Numbered from the stretch's first letter, positions 25,319 through 33,960 are shown. The stretch: DNA of 64,000 nucleotides from Ferdinandcohnia salidurans (GCF_042680725.1 NZ_JBHUEK010000007.1:186001-250000); one strand, 5' to 3'. Program-made: numbers and translations. Notes: generated from the letters alone by a model not told the origin.

Positions 25319-25756
25319 TTGAGTATAAAAACCAAATTTAAAAGCTTTTTTGCATTAGAAGATGAATATGATTATGATGAAGAAGATTATTTTGAAGAAG
25401 AGGAAGTAGAACCGACAAGGGCTACAAAACCAGCTGCGAAGCAAAATGTAGTTAGCTTGCAAAGTGTTCAAAAGTCTTCCAAGGTTATTTTGTTTGAACC
25501 TCGAGTGTATGCAGAGGCACAAGAAATTGCCGATCATTTGAAAAACAGACGAGCGGTTGTTGTTAATCTCCAACGTGTTCAACATGATCAAGCAAAGAGA
25601 ATCGTTGATTTCCTAAGTGGAACTGTTTATGCCATTGGTGGGGATATTCAACGCATTGGTGCAAATATTTTCTTATGTACTCCTGACAATATCGATGTGT
25701 CCGGAAATATCTCTGAGATTGTTTCTAACGAAGAATTCGCTGAAAAGGGGTGGTAA
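25319..25756 (+). CDS. sepF: cell division protein SepF
   Basis: SepF assembles into rings that bundle FtsZ and bind the membrane. The 145-residue protein has an N-terminal amphipathic membrane helix (SIKTKFKSFFAL), an acidic linker rich in Asp, Glu and Tyr, then the conserved core VYAEAQEIADHLKNRRAVVV and FLSGTVYAIGGDIQRIG. The TTG at 25319 is preferred because GAGAGGTG lies just upstream and because it gives the family-type N terminus; the frame extends to 25286 inside ylmE. Its partner ftsZ lies 5 kb upstream. Confidence 0.95.
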   Translation: MSIKTKFKSFFALEDEYDYDEEDYFEEEEVEPTRATKPAAKQNVVSLQSVQKSSKVILFEPRVYAEAQEIADHLKNRRAVVVNLQRVQHDQAKRIVDFLSGTVYAIGGDIQRIGANIFLCTPDNIDVSGNISEIVSNEEFAEKGW

Positions 25757-25762
25757 TCGAAA

Positions 25763-26023
25763 ATGGGTATTATTTTCGGTATCTTAAGTCAAGCGCTGGT
25801 ACTTTATTCGTATGCGCTGATCATTTACATTTTAATGTCTTGGTTTCCAAATGCACGTGAATCTGGGATTGGTCAATTTTTAACAAGAATTTGTGAACCA
25901 TATCTAGAGCCATTCCGCAGATTTATTCCACCACTAGGGATGATAGATATTTCCCCAATTGTTGCAATCCTAGTGCTAAATTTCGCTGGTAGAGGAATTC
26001 ATGCTTTGCAAAGCATGTTCTAA
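25763..26023 (+). CDS. ylmG: YggT-family membrane protein YlmG
   Basis: This is an 86-residue membrane protein with two hydrophobic segments (about residues 5-25 and 65-80) joined by SWFPNARESGIGQFLTRICE and EPFRRFIPP, the hallmark of the YggT/YlmG family. No biochemical function is established; plant and cyanobacterial relatives influence nucleoid or division structures, and its position next to sepF fits a division role. The ATG follows AAGGGGTGG 6 bp after sepF. Confidence 0.9.
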   Translation: MGIIFGILSQALVLYSYALIIYILMSWFPNARESGIGQFLTRICEPYLEPFRRFIPPLGMIDISPIVAILVLNFAGRGIHALQSMF

Positions 26024-26056
26024 AAAGGGCCTTGTTTCAAGGTCCCTTTTCTTTAT
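26023..26056 (+). terminator. terminator after ylmG
   Basis: AAAGGGCCTTG pairs with CAAGGTCCCTTT (one bulged T), with a 3-base loop and a following T-rich run. It would separate ylmC/ylmD-ylmG from ylmH. Confidence 0.8.
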
Positions 26057-26061
26057 TTTTG

Positions 26062-26181
26062 TCTAGCTCCAGGCGCCATCGGCTCGAGGTCATAAGCCAA
26101 TCGCTTCGGAAGGTAAAATGCACCTTCTGTCAGCGCTCGTCTTATGCTTGTCGCCGATAACCAGGCACCTTGCGCTTTTCT
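26062..26181 (-). repeat. repeat family B, copy B2 (inverted)
   Basis: This stretch reads TCTAGCTCCAGGCGCCATCG at one end and ACCTTGCGCTTTTCTA at the other. It is the reverse complement of copies B1 and B3 with scattered differences. The paired inner arms (GGAAGGT with ACCTTCTG region) are kept although the loop differs. It fills the ylmG-ylmH gap right after a terminator, as B1 sits right next to one. Confidence 0.8.
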
Positions 26182-26204
26182 ATTTTAAACGAGGTATTAT
26201 ACAT

Positions 26205-26978
26205 ATGAATCTATATCAACATTTTCGAAAAGAAGAGCATGCGTTTATTGATCAGGTGTTGGAATGGCAACAGACTGTTCTGAATCAGTACAGTCCTAGG
26301 TTAACCGACTTTCTTGATCCACGTGAACAAGAAATTGTGAAACAAGTGGTGGGAACCGGTGGAGATGTCCTTGTTCATTTTTCTGGTGGAAAAGAAGGAC
26401 TTGAACGAAAACGTGCATTATTGTATCCATCTTATTTTGAGCCAACGGAAACAGATTTTAATCTATCCTATTTTGAGGTGAAATATCCTGTTAAGTTTGT
26501 TTCTGTTGACCACCGAAAGGTTCTTGGTTCATTAATGTCTCTCGGTCTAAAACGTTCCAAATTTGGTGATATCCTAACACAGGATGAGCGTATTCAAATT
26601 GTTGTTGCCGGGGAAGTTGCTGATTACGTCCGAATGAATTTAACATCTGTGGGAAAGGCAACGATTTCTTTATCAGAGATTGCTGCTTCAGAACTCGTAT
26701 TCGCACATGAAGAATGGACTGAGCAAACAGTCACTGTTTCCTCCTTACGATTAGATGTTATATTGGCATCCATTTTAAATTTGTCTAGGCAAAAAGTGCA
26801 AGTCTTAATAGAAAATGGACTTGTAAAAGTGAATTGGAAAAAAGTTGAACAATCTTCCTTTGAATGTAAGGAAGGAGATGTTCTTTCTGTTCGTGGTTAC
26901 GGAAGAAGTAGACTTCATTCAATTGAAGGGAAAACAAAGAGAGAAAAATGGAGAATCATTGTAGGAAGACAAAAATAA
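26205..26978 (+). CDS. ylmH: S4-domain ribosome quality control factor YlmH (RqcP)
   Basis: YlmH is known in B. subtilis as RqcP. It binds stalled 50S subunits and works with RqcH to add alanine tails. The 257-residue protein has an N-terminal domain with LTDFLDPREQEI, a central domain with GLKRSKFGDIL, and a C-terminal S4 RNA-binding domain with SSLRLDVILASILNLSRQK and NGLVKVNWKKVE. The ATG at 26205 is chosen because MNLYQHFRKEEH matches homologues and a GAGGT lies upstream; the longer frame from 26118 would translate repeat B2. rqcH itself is at 45126-46835. Confidence 0.93.
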   Translation: MNLYQHFRKEEHAFIDQVLEWQQTVLNQYSPRLTDFLDPREQEIVKQVVGTGGDVLVHFSGGKEGLERKRALLYPSYFEPTETDFNLSYFEVKYPVKFVSVDHRKVLGSLMSLGLKRSKFGDILTQDERIQIVVAGEVADYVRMNLTSVGKATISLSEIAASELVFAHEEWTEQTVTVSSLRLDVILASILNLSRQKVQVLIENGLVKVNWKKVEQSSFECKEGDVLSVRGYGRSRLHSIEGKTKREKWRIIVGRQK

Positions 26979-27086
26979 TTGTAAATAATGCAGGAATTTC
27001 TTCTTTTTTGTCGAATTGTAAAGTATCATTTGTTTGAAGAATGTTTGAAAAACAAACGCATTTATTAATTTTTGGAGGTGGCATTC

Positions 27087-27587
27087 GTGCCTTTAACGCC
27101 ATTAGATATTCATAATAAGGAATTTAACAAAGGTTTTCGCGGCTATGATGAGGACGAGGTTAATGAGTTTCTTGATCAAGTTATTAAAGATTATGAAATG
27201 GTTATTCGTGAGAAAAAAGAACTTGAGTCAAAACTTTCAGAGCTAAACGAAAAACTAGGTCATTTTACAAATATCGAAGAAACGTTAAATAAATCGATCT
27301 TGATTGCGCAAGAAACAGCTGAAGAAGTGAAACGTAATGCTTCAAAGGAAGCAAAGCTTATCATCAAGGAAGCAGAGAAAAATGCAGATCGTATTATTAA
27401 TGAATCGTTAGCTAAATCTAGAAAGATATCAATCGAAATTGAAGATTTGAAGAAACAGTCAAAAGTATTCAGAAACAGATTTAAAATGTTAGTGGAAGCT
27501 CAGTTAGATATGCTTAACAATGATGATTGGGATCATCTCATGGAATACAATGTAGAGCCTGTTTTTGCAGAATCAGAAGAAAACTAG
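27087..27587 (+). CDS. divIVA: septum-site and polar scaffold protein DivIVA
   Basis: DivIVA recognises negative membrane curvature at division sites and cell poles and recruits Min proteins and, at sporulation, the origin-anchoring machinery. The 166-residue protein has the lipid-binding N terminus MPLTPLDIHNKEFNKGFRGY with the FRGYDEDEVNEFLD motif, then a long coiled coil to about residue 145. The GTG at 27087 is chosen because GGAGGTGG precedes it and MPLTP is conserved; earlier in-frame codons from 27072 overlap the ribosome binding site. It is the last gene of the ylm cluster. Confidence 0.96.
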   Translation: MPLTPLDIHNKEFNKGFRGYDEDEVNEFLDQVIKDYEMVIREKKELESKLSELNEKLGHFTNIEETLNKSILIAQETAEEVKRNASKEAKLIIKEAEKNADRIINESLAKSRKISIEIEDLKKQSKVFRNRFKMLVEAQLDMLNNDDWDHLMEYNVEPVFAESEEN

Positions 27588-27596
27588 TATTGACAC

Positions 27597-27625
27597 TTGA
27601 CTCTTTTGATTAATACGCATATAAT
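27597..27625 (+). promoter_or_regulatory. sigma-A promoter of the ileS T-box transcript
   Basis: TTGACT (27597-27602), a 17-bp spacer and a perfect TATAAT (27620-27625). It lies about 65 bp before the T-box stem I. Confidence 0.8.
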
Positions 27626-27689
27626 TTTAAAACAACTAATTACTTTAATATACTAGCAGCTTTGAAAGGGACAGTAGTTCTTGTCAAAC

Positions 27690-27930
27690 TTATATAGCGA
27701 GTCGGGGATGGTGGAAGCCCGGTATAAGTGATAAGAATGAAAATCACCCTGGAGTTCGGTGCTGAACATATAAATTGATTCAAAAGAGATTGTCTTTTGA
27801 ACATTTCTAAGTAAGCATTTCGCGTCTCATTCACGTTACGAATGTCGAGTGGACGAATGGAAATTCGTCTATAAGGGTGGTACCGCGAGAGGCCTTCTCG
27901 TCCCTTTTTGGGATGAGAAGGCCTTTTTCT
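27690..27930 (+). promoter_or_regulatory. T-box riboswitch controlling ileS
   Basis: T-box leaders bind uncharged tRNA and allow read-through when the amino acid is short. The T-box core GGGTGGTACCGCG lies at 27875-27887. The stem I 3' side carries GAATGAAAATCACC; an isoleucine codon ATC at 27743-27745 is the probable specifier. The terminator is a 14-bp stem with one G-U pair (27891-27904 with 27910-27923) followed by TTTTT. The gene directly downstream is ileS, which agrees with the specifier. Confidence 0.93.
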
Positions 27931-28011
27931 ATTCTGATTAAAGGTATCACAAATCATCCATACTGTAACAAGCTGCAAATAATTAGGAACTATTATTAGG
28001 AGGAAATGGTA

Positions 28012-30780
28012 ATGGAGTATAAAGACACGTTATTAATGCCAAAAACAGATTTCCCAATGCGTGGAAACCTTCCGAATCGCGAACCACAGATTCAAGAACA
28101 ATGGGAAGAAATGAATATTTACCAAAAGGTTCAGGAACGTACGAAAGGTCGTCCATTATTCGTTCTTCATGATGGGCCTCCATATGCGAATGGTGACATT
28201 CATATGGGGCATGCATTAAATAAAATCATTAAGGATATGATTGTTCGTTTCAAATCAATGAACGGGTATTGCGCCCCATATGTTCCAGGATGGGATACTC
28301 ACGGACTTCCAATTGAAACAGCTCTTACAAAAAATAAGAAGGTTAATCGGAAAGCAATGAGCGTTGCGGATTTCCGTAAGCTTTGTGAGGAATATGCCTA
28401 CGAGCAAATCAATAACCAACGCGAACAATTTAAACGTCTAGGGGTTCGTGGTGATTGGGAAAACCCGTATATCACATTAAAACCAGAATACGAAGCACAG
28501 CAAATCAAAGTATTTGGTGAAATGGCTAAAAAAGGTTATATCTACAAAGGACTTAAGCCTGTTTATTGGTCTCCTTCATCTGAATCAGCACTAGCAGAAG
28601 CGGAAATTGAATATCAAGATAAACGCTCACCTTCTATCTATGTAGCGTTCCCAGTGAAGGATGGTAAAGGCGTATTAGAAGGTGATGAAAAAATCATCAT
28701 CTGGACAACAACACCATGGACAATTCCAGCAAACCTTGGAATTAGTGTACATCCTGATCTAGAGTACTCTGTTGTTAGTGTTGACAACAACAAATACGTC
28801 GTTGCTTCTGCATTATTAGAAGCAGTAACTAAAGAAATCGAATGGGAAAATGTATCTGTTGTGAAAACATTTAAAGGTCGTGAATTAGAAAATGTTGTAG
28901 CCAGCCACCCTATCTATGGTCGCGATTCCCTTGTAATGCTTGGTGAACACGTTACAACTGATGCAGGTACTGGATGTGTACATACAGCACCTGGTCACGG
29001 GGAAGATGACTTCATCGTTGGACAAAAATATGGCATCGGCGTGCTTTGCCCTGTAGATGAAAAAGGCTATATGACAGCAGAGGCAGAAGGGTTTGAAGGT
29101 TTATTCTATGATGAGGCTAACAAACCAATCACTGAAAAATTAAATGAGGTTGGAGCTCTTCTAAAGCTTGCCTTCATTACTCACTCTTATCCACATGACT
29201 GGCGTACGAAAAAGCCAACTATCTTTAGAGCTACAGCTCAGTGGTTTGCTTCTATTAAAGATTTTAGAAACGAACTGATGGACGCTGTTAAAGAAACGAA
29301 ATGGGTTCCAGCTTGGGGTGAAACAAGACTTTATAACATGGTTCGAGATAGAGGAGATTGGTGTATTTCTCGTCAGCGTGCATGGGGAGTCCCAATCCCA
29401 GTATTCTATGGTGAAAATGGGGAGCCAATTATCACAGATGAAACCATTAATCATGTCTCTAACCTATTTAGAGAATATGGTTCAAATGTTTGGTTTGAAC
29501 GTGAACCTAAAGACTTATTGCCAGACGGATTTACACATGAATCAAGTCCAAATGGTATCTTCACGAAGGAAGATGACATTATGGACGTATGGTTTGACTC
29601 TGGTTCATCCCATCAGGCAGTCTTATTAGAAAGAGAAGACCTACAACGTCCGGCAGATCTTTACTTAGAAGGTTCTGACCAATATCGTGGTTGGTTTAAC
29701 TCTTCTCTATCAACGGCTGTAGCTGTAACAGGTAAAGCACCATATAAAGGTGTACTAAGCCATGGTTTTGCCCTTGATGGTGATGGCCGTAAAATGAGTA
29801 AGTCATTAGGAAACGTTGTTGTTCCGGAAAAGGTAATGAAGCAATTAGGAGCAGATATTCTACGTCTTTGGGTAGCTTCAGTTGACTATCAGGCAGATGT
29901 TCGTGTATCCGACGCAATTCTAAAACAAGTTGCAGAGGTTTACCGAAAAATTAGAAACACATTCCGTTTCTTACTTGGTAATTTAAGTGACTTCAATCCG
30001 GAAACAGATGCAATTCCAGTGAATGAATTGCGTGAGGTAGATCGTTATATCCTTGTTAAATTAAACAAATTAATTGATAAGGTAAAAACATCTTATGAAA
30101 ATTATGAGTTTGCAGGTGTTTATCATTCCGTTCATAATTTCTGTACAATCGAGTTAAGCTCATTCTACCTAGACTTCGCAAAGGACATTTTATATATCGA
30201 GGCAGCGGATCAACATGATCGCCGTTCAATCCAAACTGTCTTATATGAAGCTTTATTAAGCTTAACTAAGCTTGTAACACCGATTCTTCCACATACAGCA
30301 GATGAAGTATGGAAGCATATCGATTCTGTTAAAGAGGAAAGTGTTCAATTAGTTGATATGCCAAATTCAGTTGAGATTCCAAATGCAGATGCATTGGAAG
30401 CAAAATGGGATTCATTCATGGAACTTCGTGATGATGTTCTAAAAGCTTTAGAAACAGCGAGAAATGAGAAAGTTATTGGAAAATCTTTAGCTGCTAGCAT
30501 TACTTTATATCCAAACAACGAAACAAATGCTCTTCTCGATTCAGTGGAGGAGAACTTAAAGCAGTTGTTTATTGTATCAGGATTTGCGATTGGTGGCTCA
30601 TATGAAGAAGCTCCAGAAAATGCACAAGTTTTCGATCAAGTAAAAATCGTTGTAGGTGTAGCAGAAGGTGAAACCTGTGATCGTTGTTGGGTCGTAACAC
30701 CAACAGTTGGTGAAGACTCAGATCACCCAACACTTTGCACACGTTGTGCATCTGTTGTAAAAGAAAATTACCAAAACTAA
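28012..30780 (+). CDS. ileS: isoleucyl-tRNA synthetase
   Basis: IleS charges tRNA-Ile with isoleucine and edits misactivated valine. The 922-residue protein is a class I synthetase with the HIGH motif as HMGH (residues 64-67), an editing domain with WTTTPWTIPAN, and KMSKS at 594-598. A C-terminal zinc ribbon carries Cys 889, 892, 909 and 912. This is the bacterial IleS1 type, which is normally mupirocin-sensitive. The ATG at 28012 is chosen over 28006 because AGGAGG lies 8 bases, not 2, before it. The T-box upstream regulates it. Confidence 0.97.
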   Translation: MEYKDTLLMPKTDFPMRGNLPNREPQIQEQWEEMNIYQKVQERTKGRPLFVLHDGPPYANGDIHMGHALNKIIKDMIVRFKSMNGYCAPYVPGWDTHGLPIETALTKNKKVNRKAMSVADFRKLCEEYAYEQINNQREQFKRLGVRGDWENPYITLKPEYEAQQIKVFGEMAKKGYIYKGLKPVYWSPSSESALAEAEIEYQDKRSPSIYVAFPVKDGKGVLEGDEKIIIWTTTPWTIPANLGISVHPDLEYSVVSVDNNKYVVASALLEAVTKEIEWENVSVVKTFKGRELENVVASHPIYGRDSLVMLGEHVTTDAGTGCVHTAPGHGEDDFIVGQKYGIGVLCPVDEKGYMTAEAEGFEGLFYDEANKPITEKLNEVGALLKLAFITHSYPHDWRTKKPTIFRATAQWFASIKDFRNELMDAVKETKWVPAWGETRLYNMVRDRGDWCISRQRAWGVPIPVFYGENGEPIITDETINHVSNLFREYGSNVWFEREPKDLLPDGFTHESSPNGIFTKEDDIMDVWFDSGSSHQAVLLEREDLQRPADLYLEGSDQYRGWFNSSLSTAVAVTGKAPYKGVLSHGFALDGDGRKMSKSLGNVVVPEKVMKQLGADILRLWVASVDYQADVRVSDAILKQVAEVYRKIRNTFRFLLGNLSDFNPETDAIPVNELREVDRYILVKLNKLIDKVKTSYENYEFAGVYHSVHNFCTIELSSFYLDFAKDILYIEAADQHDRRSIQTVLYEALLSLTKLVTPILPHTADEVWKHIDSVKEESVQLVDMPNSVEIPNADALEAKWDSFMELRDDVLKALETARNEKVIGKSLAASITLYPNNETNALLDSVEENLKQLFIVSGFAIGGSYEEAPENAQVFDQVKIVVGVAEGETCDRCWVVTPTVGEDSDHPTLCTRCASVVKENYQN

Positions 30781-30789
30781 AATAGGAAA

Positions 30790-30824
30790 AACGCCATGAA
30801 TCCATAGGTTCATGGCGTTTTTTT
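30790..30824 (+). terminator. terminator after ileS
   Basis: A perfect 11-bp stem (AACGCCATGAA 30790-30800 with TTCATGGCGTT 30809-30819) with an 8-base loop and a long T tract. Confidence 0.92.
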
Positions 30825-30966
30825 GCAAAAAATTGGTATCTTGAAATATTTCATTAATAGAACTGTAACCCAACAATTTGCTCGTCTGCCGTCAAAAATT
30901 TATGAGAATTACGTAGTATGTAATTAGAAAACATTAAAAAACATTTGAAGATAGGAGGATAAAAAG

Positions 30967-31155
30967 GACCGCGTCGACAAAAACGCCACTTCCTGTGGCA
31001 TTGTCGACACTAGCACGTCCTGTGCGTTGAAATTTCAAGGCGGCGCAGCTTTGAGTACCGGAGCGAGGCAACTGCTTGGTTAAACATCCTTGCAGCCTTG
31101 CGCTGAGGAGTTGACTTCTAGAATATACTAGTAGACGCAAGCGCATATCGGAGTT
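30967..31155. repeat. repeat family C: nested hairpin element in the ileS-ylyA gap
   Basis: A GC-richer non-coding stretch in a 542-bp gap. GTCGACAA (30973-30980) pairs with TTGTCGAC (31001-31008) and encloses an inner hairpin GCCAC-TTCCT-GTGGC (30985-30999). A second small hairpin, GCAC-GTCCT-GTGC (31013-31025), follows at once. The rest (to about 31155) holds CAAGGCGGCGCAG, AGTACCGGAGCGAGGCAACTG and GACGCAAGCGCATATCGG, with further short self-complementary parts. No open reading frame with a ribosome binding site fits it. The same 5-base-loop hairpin occurs inside repeat A2. The remainder of the gap (to 31322) shows only a weak sigma-A-like pattern near 31226-31255. Confidence 0.65.
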
Positions 31156-31322
31156 AATCACCATTTTCTAGGAGTAATGTTCACAGAAATTCGATGCGTC
31201 ATTTTTATCCTACAGGAAAAACTTGTTGGCTTTAACGAAAACCATTATGGATAATACTATTTCTACTACCTTATAAAGATGATCTTAAGCATTAATCAAA
31301 AGCATGATAAGGAGGCGTTCCA

Positions 31323-31697
31323 ATGAACGATCAGTATGCAGAGATTAAAGCGGAATTGGAATTAACAAAGAAAGAACTAATATCCAGGTTAATGAAGTCA
31401 GCACAATATGAGGTAAGTCAAGAACTACTTTTTCAGAATGAACAATCTGAGAAAGAGAAAATTGTAATGAATCATATAAAAGAAGACCTAAGCGACGTCG
31501 AAAGAGCTTTAAATAAAATTAATTCCGGCACTTTTGGAATTTGCGAAGAGACTGGTGCTGAGATTCCGATTGAGAAACTACGGATACTTCCAACAGCTCG
31601 AACTATTTTCGAATTTTCCTTCACTGATCTATATGACAGAAGTAATGTCATACCCCTTCAGCGTAAAAACCATCTTTCTTTAGTGGAGCAAAAGTGA
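31323..31697 (+). CDS. ylyA: DksA/TraR-type protein YlyA with degenerate zinc finger
   Basis: This 124-residue protein is mostly an N-terminal coiled coil (residues 5-65) followed by a DksA/TraR-like C-terminal segment, SGTFGICEETGAEIPIEKLR. DksA family proteins act in the RNA polymerase secondary channel. Here only the first of the four zinc cysteines remains (Cys 74); the others are replaced, as in other Bacillus YlyA/YteA relatives. YlyA has been linked to late forespore transcription in B. subtilis, but I infer no specific target here. AAGGAGG precedes the ATG. It follows repeat C. Confidence 0.8.
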   Translation: MNDQYAEIKAELELTKKELISRLMKSAQYEVSQELLFQNEQSEKEKIVMNHIKEDLSDVERALNKINSGTFGICEETGAEIPIEKLRILPTARTIFEFSFTDLYDRSNVIPLQRKNHLSLVEQK

Positions 31698-31714
31698 AAC
31701 CTTTGCTTTTGCTC
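31686..31714 (+). terminator. hairpin overlapping the ylyA stop, possible weak terminator
   Basis: GAGCAAAAG (31686-31694) pairs perfectly with CTTTTGCTC (31706-31714). Only a short T-rich run follows, so termination may be weak. Confidence 0.4.
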
Positions 31715-31735
31715 TGCTTTAATCCCTTAAATAGA

Positions 31736-31765
31736 TTGTACAGACGTCCATTCATATGCTAAAAT
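31736..31765 (+). promoter_or_regulatory. sigma-A promoter candidate of lspA
   Basis: TTGTAC (31736-31741), 18-bp spacer, TAAAAT (31760-31765) with an extended TG at 31757-31758. It lies 35 bp before the lspA start codon. Confidence 0.5.
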
Positions 31766-31800
31766 TCAAAAGTATAGTTTGTATGGATGGGGGCGTATTC

Positions 31801-32289
31801 GTGTATTATAATTTAATTGCTTTATTTATCATTTTATTAGATCAGGTTACAAAATGGATGATTGTCCGTTTTATGGAGCTTGGAGATTCGATTCAAATCA
31901 TTCCTAACTTTTTGTATATAACGTCGCATCGAAACCGTGGTGCAGCATGGGGAATACTACAGGGGCAAATGTGGTTTTTCTATATTGTGACCATTATCGT
32001 GGTAGTTATGCTGGTTTTATACATACGGAGCCTCAAACCAAATCAGCGCTTGTTTGGCATTGCGCTTTCATTTATGCTCGGAGGTGCAATTGGTAATTTT
32101 ATTGACCGTATCTTTCGTAAAGAAGTTGTCGATTTTATAGATACATACATTTTTACATATAACTTCCCTATTTTTAATATTGCCGATTCAGCACTAGTAA
32201 TTGGTGTTGGCTTGATTTTAATTTTAACTATTTTTGAAGGGAAATTAGAAAAGGAGAAAACAAATGAATCAATTCGAACTAACGATTGA
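31801..32289 (+). CDS. lspA: lipoprotein signal peptidase LspA
   Basis: LspA is the membrane aspartic protease (signal peptidase II) that cleaves lipoprotein signal peptides after diacylglyceryl modification. The 162-residue protein has four membrane segments and the family motifs DQVTKW near the N terminus, HRNRGAAWGI, GGAIGNFIDR (first catalytic Asp) and FNIADSAL (second catalytic Asp). The GTG at 31801 is chosen because GGATGGGGG lies upstream and VYYNLIALFIILLDQ matches the family start. It overlaps the next gene by 26 bp. Confidence 0.95.
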   Translation: MYYNLIALFIILLDQVTKWMIVRFMELGDSIQIIPNFLYITSHRNRGAAWGILQGQMWFFYIVTIIVVVMLVLYIRSLKPNQRLFGIALSFMLGGAIGNFIDRIFRKEVVDFIDTYIFTYNFPIFNIADSALVIGVGLILILTIFEGKLEKEKTNESIRTND

Positions 32290-33172
32290 GGATCAACAGC
32301 AAAATGACCGAATTGATAAAGTCGTTTCAGCCTTTAACTCTGACTGGTCGAGGACACAAGTCCAGTCTTGGATAAAGGATGGGAATATAAAAGTCAACGG
32401 GAATAATGTTAAAACCAATTATAAAGTTAATATAGGGGACCATATTCATATTGACATTCCTGAACCGCAAGCTTTGGATGTGGTACCAGAAGAGATGAAC
32501 TTAGATGTTTATTATGAAGATGCAGATGTTCTCGTAGTCAATAAACCAAAAGGAATGGTCGTACATCCTGCTCCAGGCCATGTTAGTGGAACGTTGGTAA
32601 ACGGTCTTATGGCTCATTGCAAGGATTTATCAGGAATCAACGGTGTTCTACGCCCAGGGATTGTTCATCGAATCGATAAGGATACTTCAGGCTTATTGAT
32701 GGTTGCAAAAAATGATGTTGCGCACGAATCCTTAGTGAATCAATTGGTCGAAAAGTCAGTTACTCGTAAATATAAAGCACTAGTCCATGGCGTCATACCG
32801 CATGACCAAGGTACAATTGATGCACCCATTGGACGGGATAAAAAGGATCGCCAAAGTATGACTGTTACAGATGAGAACAGTAAAGATGCAGTGACTCATT
32901 TTAATGTATTAGAACGATTTAAAGACTTTACATTTGTTGAGTGTCAGTTAGAAACAGGGCGTACCCATCAAATTCGTGTTCATATGAAATATATTGGTTA
33001 TCCATTAGCGGGTGATCCAAAGTATGGCCCAAAGAAAACATTAGATCTTGGTGGACAAGCTCTACATGCAGGACTATTGGGCTTTGTTCACCCCAGAACG
33101 AATGAATATCTTGAATTTGAATCTCCACTTCCTGCTTATTTTGAGGAACTTCTGGAGAAGCTGCGACATTGA
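32264..33172 (+). CDS. RluD-type 23S rRNA pseudouridine synthase YlyB
   Basis: This RluA/RluD-family enzyme converts uridines in 23S rRNA to pseudouridine. The 302-residue protein has an N-terminal S4 RNA-binding domain (residues about 15-75, with DWSRTQVQSWIKDG) and a catalytic domain with VVNKPKGMVVHPAPGH and HRIDKDTSGLLM, whose Asp is the nucleophile. LETGRTHQIRVHM follows. The B. subtilis counterpart in the same place is YlyB. An AAGGAG in the lspA reading frame precedes the ATG, so translation is coupled. Confidence 0.93.
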   Translation: MNQFELTIEDQQQNDRIDKVVSAFNSDWSRTQVQSWIKDGNIKVNGNNVKTNYKVNIGDHIHIDIPEPQALDVVPEEMNLDVYYEDADVLVVNKPKGMVVHPAPGHVSGTLVNGLMAHCKDLSGINGVLRPGIVHRIDKDTSGLLMVAKNDVAHESLVNQLVEKSVTRKYKALVHGVIPHDQGTIDAPIGRDKKDRQSMTVTDENSKDAVTHFNVLERFKDFTFVECQLETGRTHQIRVHMKYIGYPLAGDPKYGPKKTLDLGGQALHAGLLGFVHPRTNEYLEFESPLPAYFEELLEKLRH

Positions 33173-33194
33173 TTTTGTTCCTTACAAAAAAGGA

Positions 33195-33223
33195 TTGACA
33201 AATTTCGATAATGAACGTAGAAT
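33195..33223 (+). promoter_or_regulatory. sigma-A promoter of the pyr operon
   Basis: A perfect TTGACA (33195-33200), a 17-bp spacer and TAGAAT (33218-33223). It lies just upstream of the first PyrR attenuator. Confidence 0.85.
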
Positions 33224-33253
33224 GAACTTAATTAAATGAGCCCCTTTAAGATC

Positions 33254-33358
33254 AGTCCCGTGAGGCTGAGAAGGAAACGGAACTACATTTGGATTATTGT
33301 ATCCTCATGTATGAGTGTCTATGTCCTTTCACTTACGGTGAGAGGACATTTTTATTTT
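33254..33358 (+). promoter_or_regulatory. PyrR attenuator 1 (pyrR leader)
   Basis: PyrR with UMP binds a stem-loop and favours termination. The binding loop AGTCCCGTGAGGCT (33254-33267) matches the PyrR consensus. The terminator is a 12-bp stem with one G-U (33321-33332 with 33338-33349) and a T tract. Confidence 0.93.
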
Positions 33359-33392
33359 AAAGAGGGAATCAATGTTAAGTGAGGTGTAACAA

Positions 33393-33941
33393 ATGGCTGA
33401 AACTGATAAAGCTGTAGTTTTAGACAATCAAGCAATTCGAAGGGCTTTAACAAGAGTAGCTCACGAAATCATTGAAAAAAACAAAGGAATAGAGAACTGT
33501 GTGATTGTTGGGATCAAGACGAGAGGTATTTACTTAGCAAAGCGCATTGCCAGCCGAATTGAACAAATCGAAGGCAAGAAGATTGCAATTGGTGAATTAG
33601 ATATTACCTTGTACCGTGATGACTTAACAACAAAAACAGAGGATCGCGAACCAATTGTAAATGGCTCCGATATACCAGTTGACATTACGAATAAAAAAGT
33701 CATTCTTGTTGATGACGTGTTATACACAGGTAGAACAGTGAGAGCGGCACTCGATGCCCTCATCGACATTGGTCGGCCAGCACAAATTCAGTTAGCTGTT
33801 TTAATTGACAGAGGTCATCGAGAGTTCCCAATACGGGCAGATTATGTTGGAAAAAATATTCCAACTTCTAACTCGGAAAAAATTGTGGTTGAACTAGAAG
33901 AAATAGACAATTTAGATCAAGTAACGATTCATAAAAAATAA
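33393..33941 (+). CDS. pyrR: pyr operon RNA-binding attenuator/uracil phosphoribosyltransferase PyrR
   Basis: PyrR senses UMP and PRPP and regulates the operon by binding nascent mRNA; it also has weak uracil phosphoribosyltransferase activity. The 182-residue protein has the PRTase PRPP loop VILVDDVLYTGRTVRAALDA near residue 104, GIKTRGIYLA near residue 38, and DRGHREFPIRADYVGKN near the C terminus. GAGGTG precedes the ATG. Three of its target sites are visible in the window (33254, 33961 and 35422). Confidence 0.97.
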   Translation: MAETDKAVVLDNQAIRRALTRVAHEIIEKNKGIENCVIVGIKTRGIYLAKRIASRIEQIEGKKIAIGELDITLYRDDLTTKTEDREPIVNGSDIPVDITNKKVILVDDVLYTGRTVRAALDALIDIGRPAQIQLAVLIDRGHREFPIRADYVGKNIPTSNSEKIVVELEEIDNLDQVTIHKK

Positions 33942-33960
33942 ATAAAGTACCCTTTAAATG

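Noticed and set aside
26118..26204. An N-terminal extension of YlmH by 29 residues
   Set aside because: It would translate repeat B2, and homologues start at the position chosen (26205).
31250..31259. AATACTA as a sigma-G -10 element before ylyA
   Set aside because: No TGAATA-like -35 lies 17-18 bp upstream; a weak sigma-A reading (TTGGCT, 18 bp, GATAAT) is equally possible.
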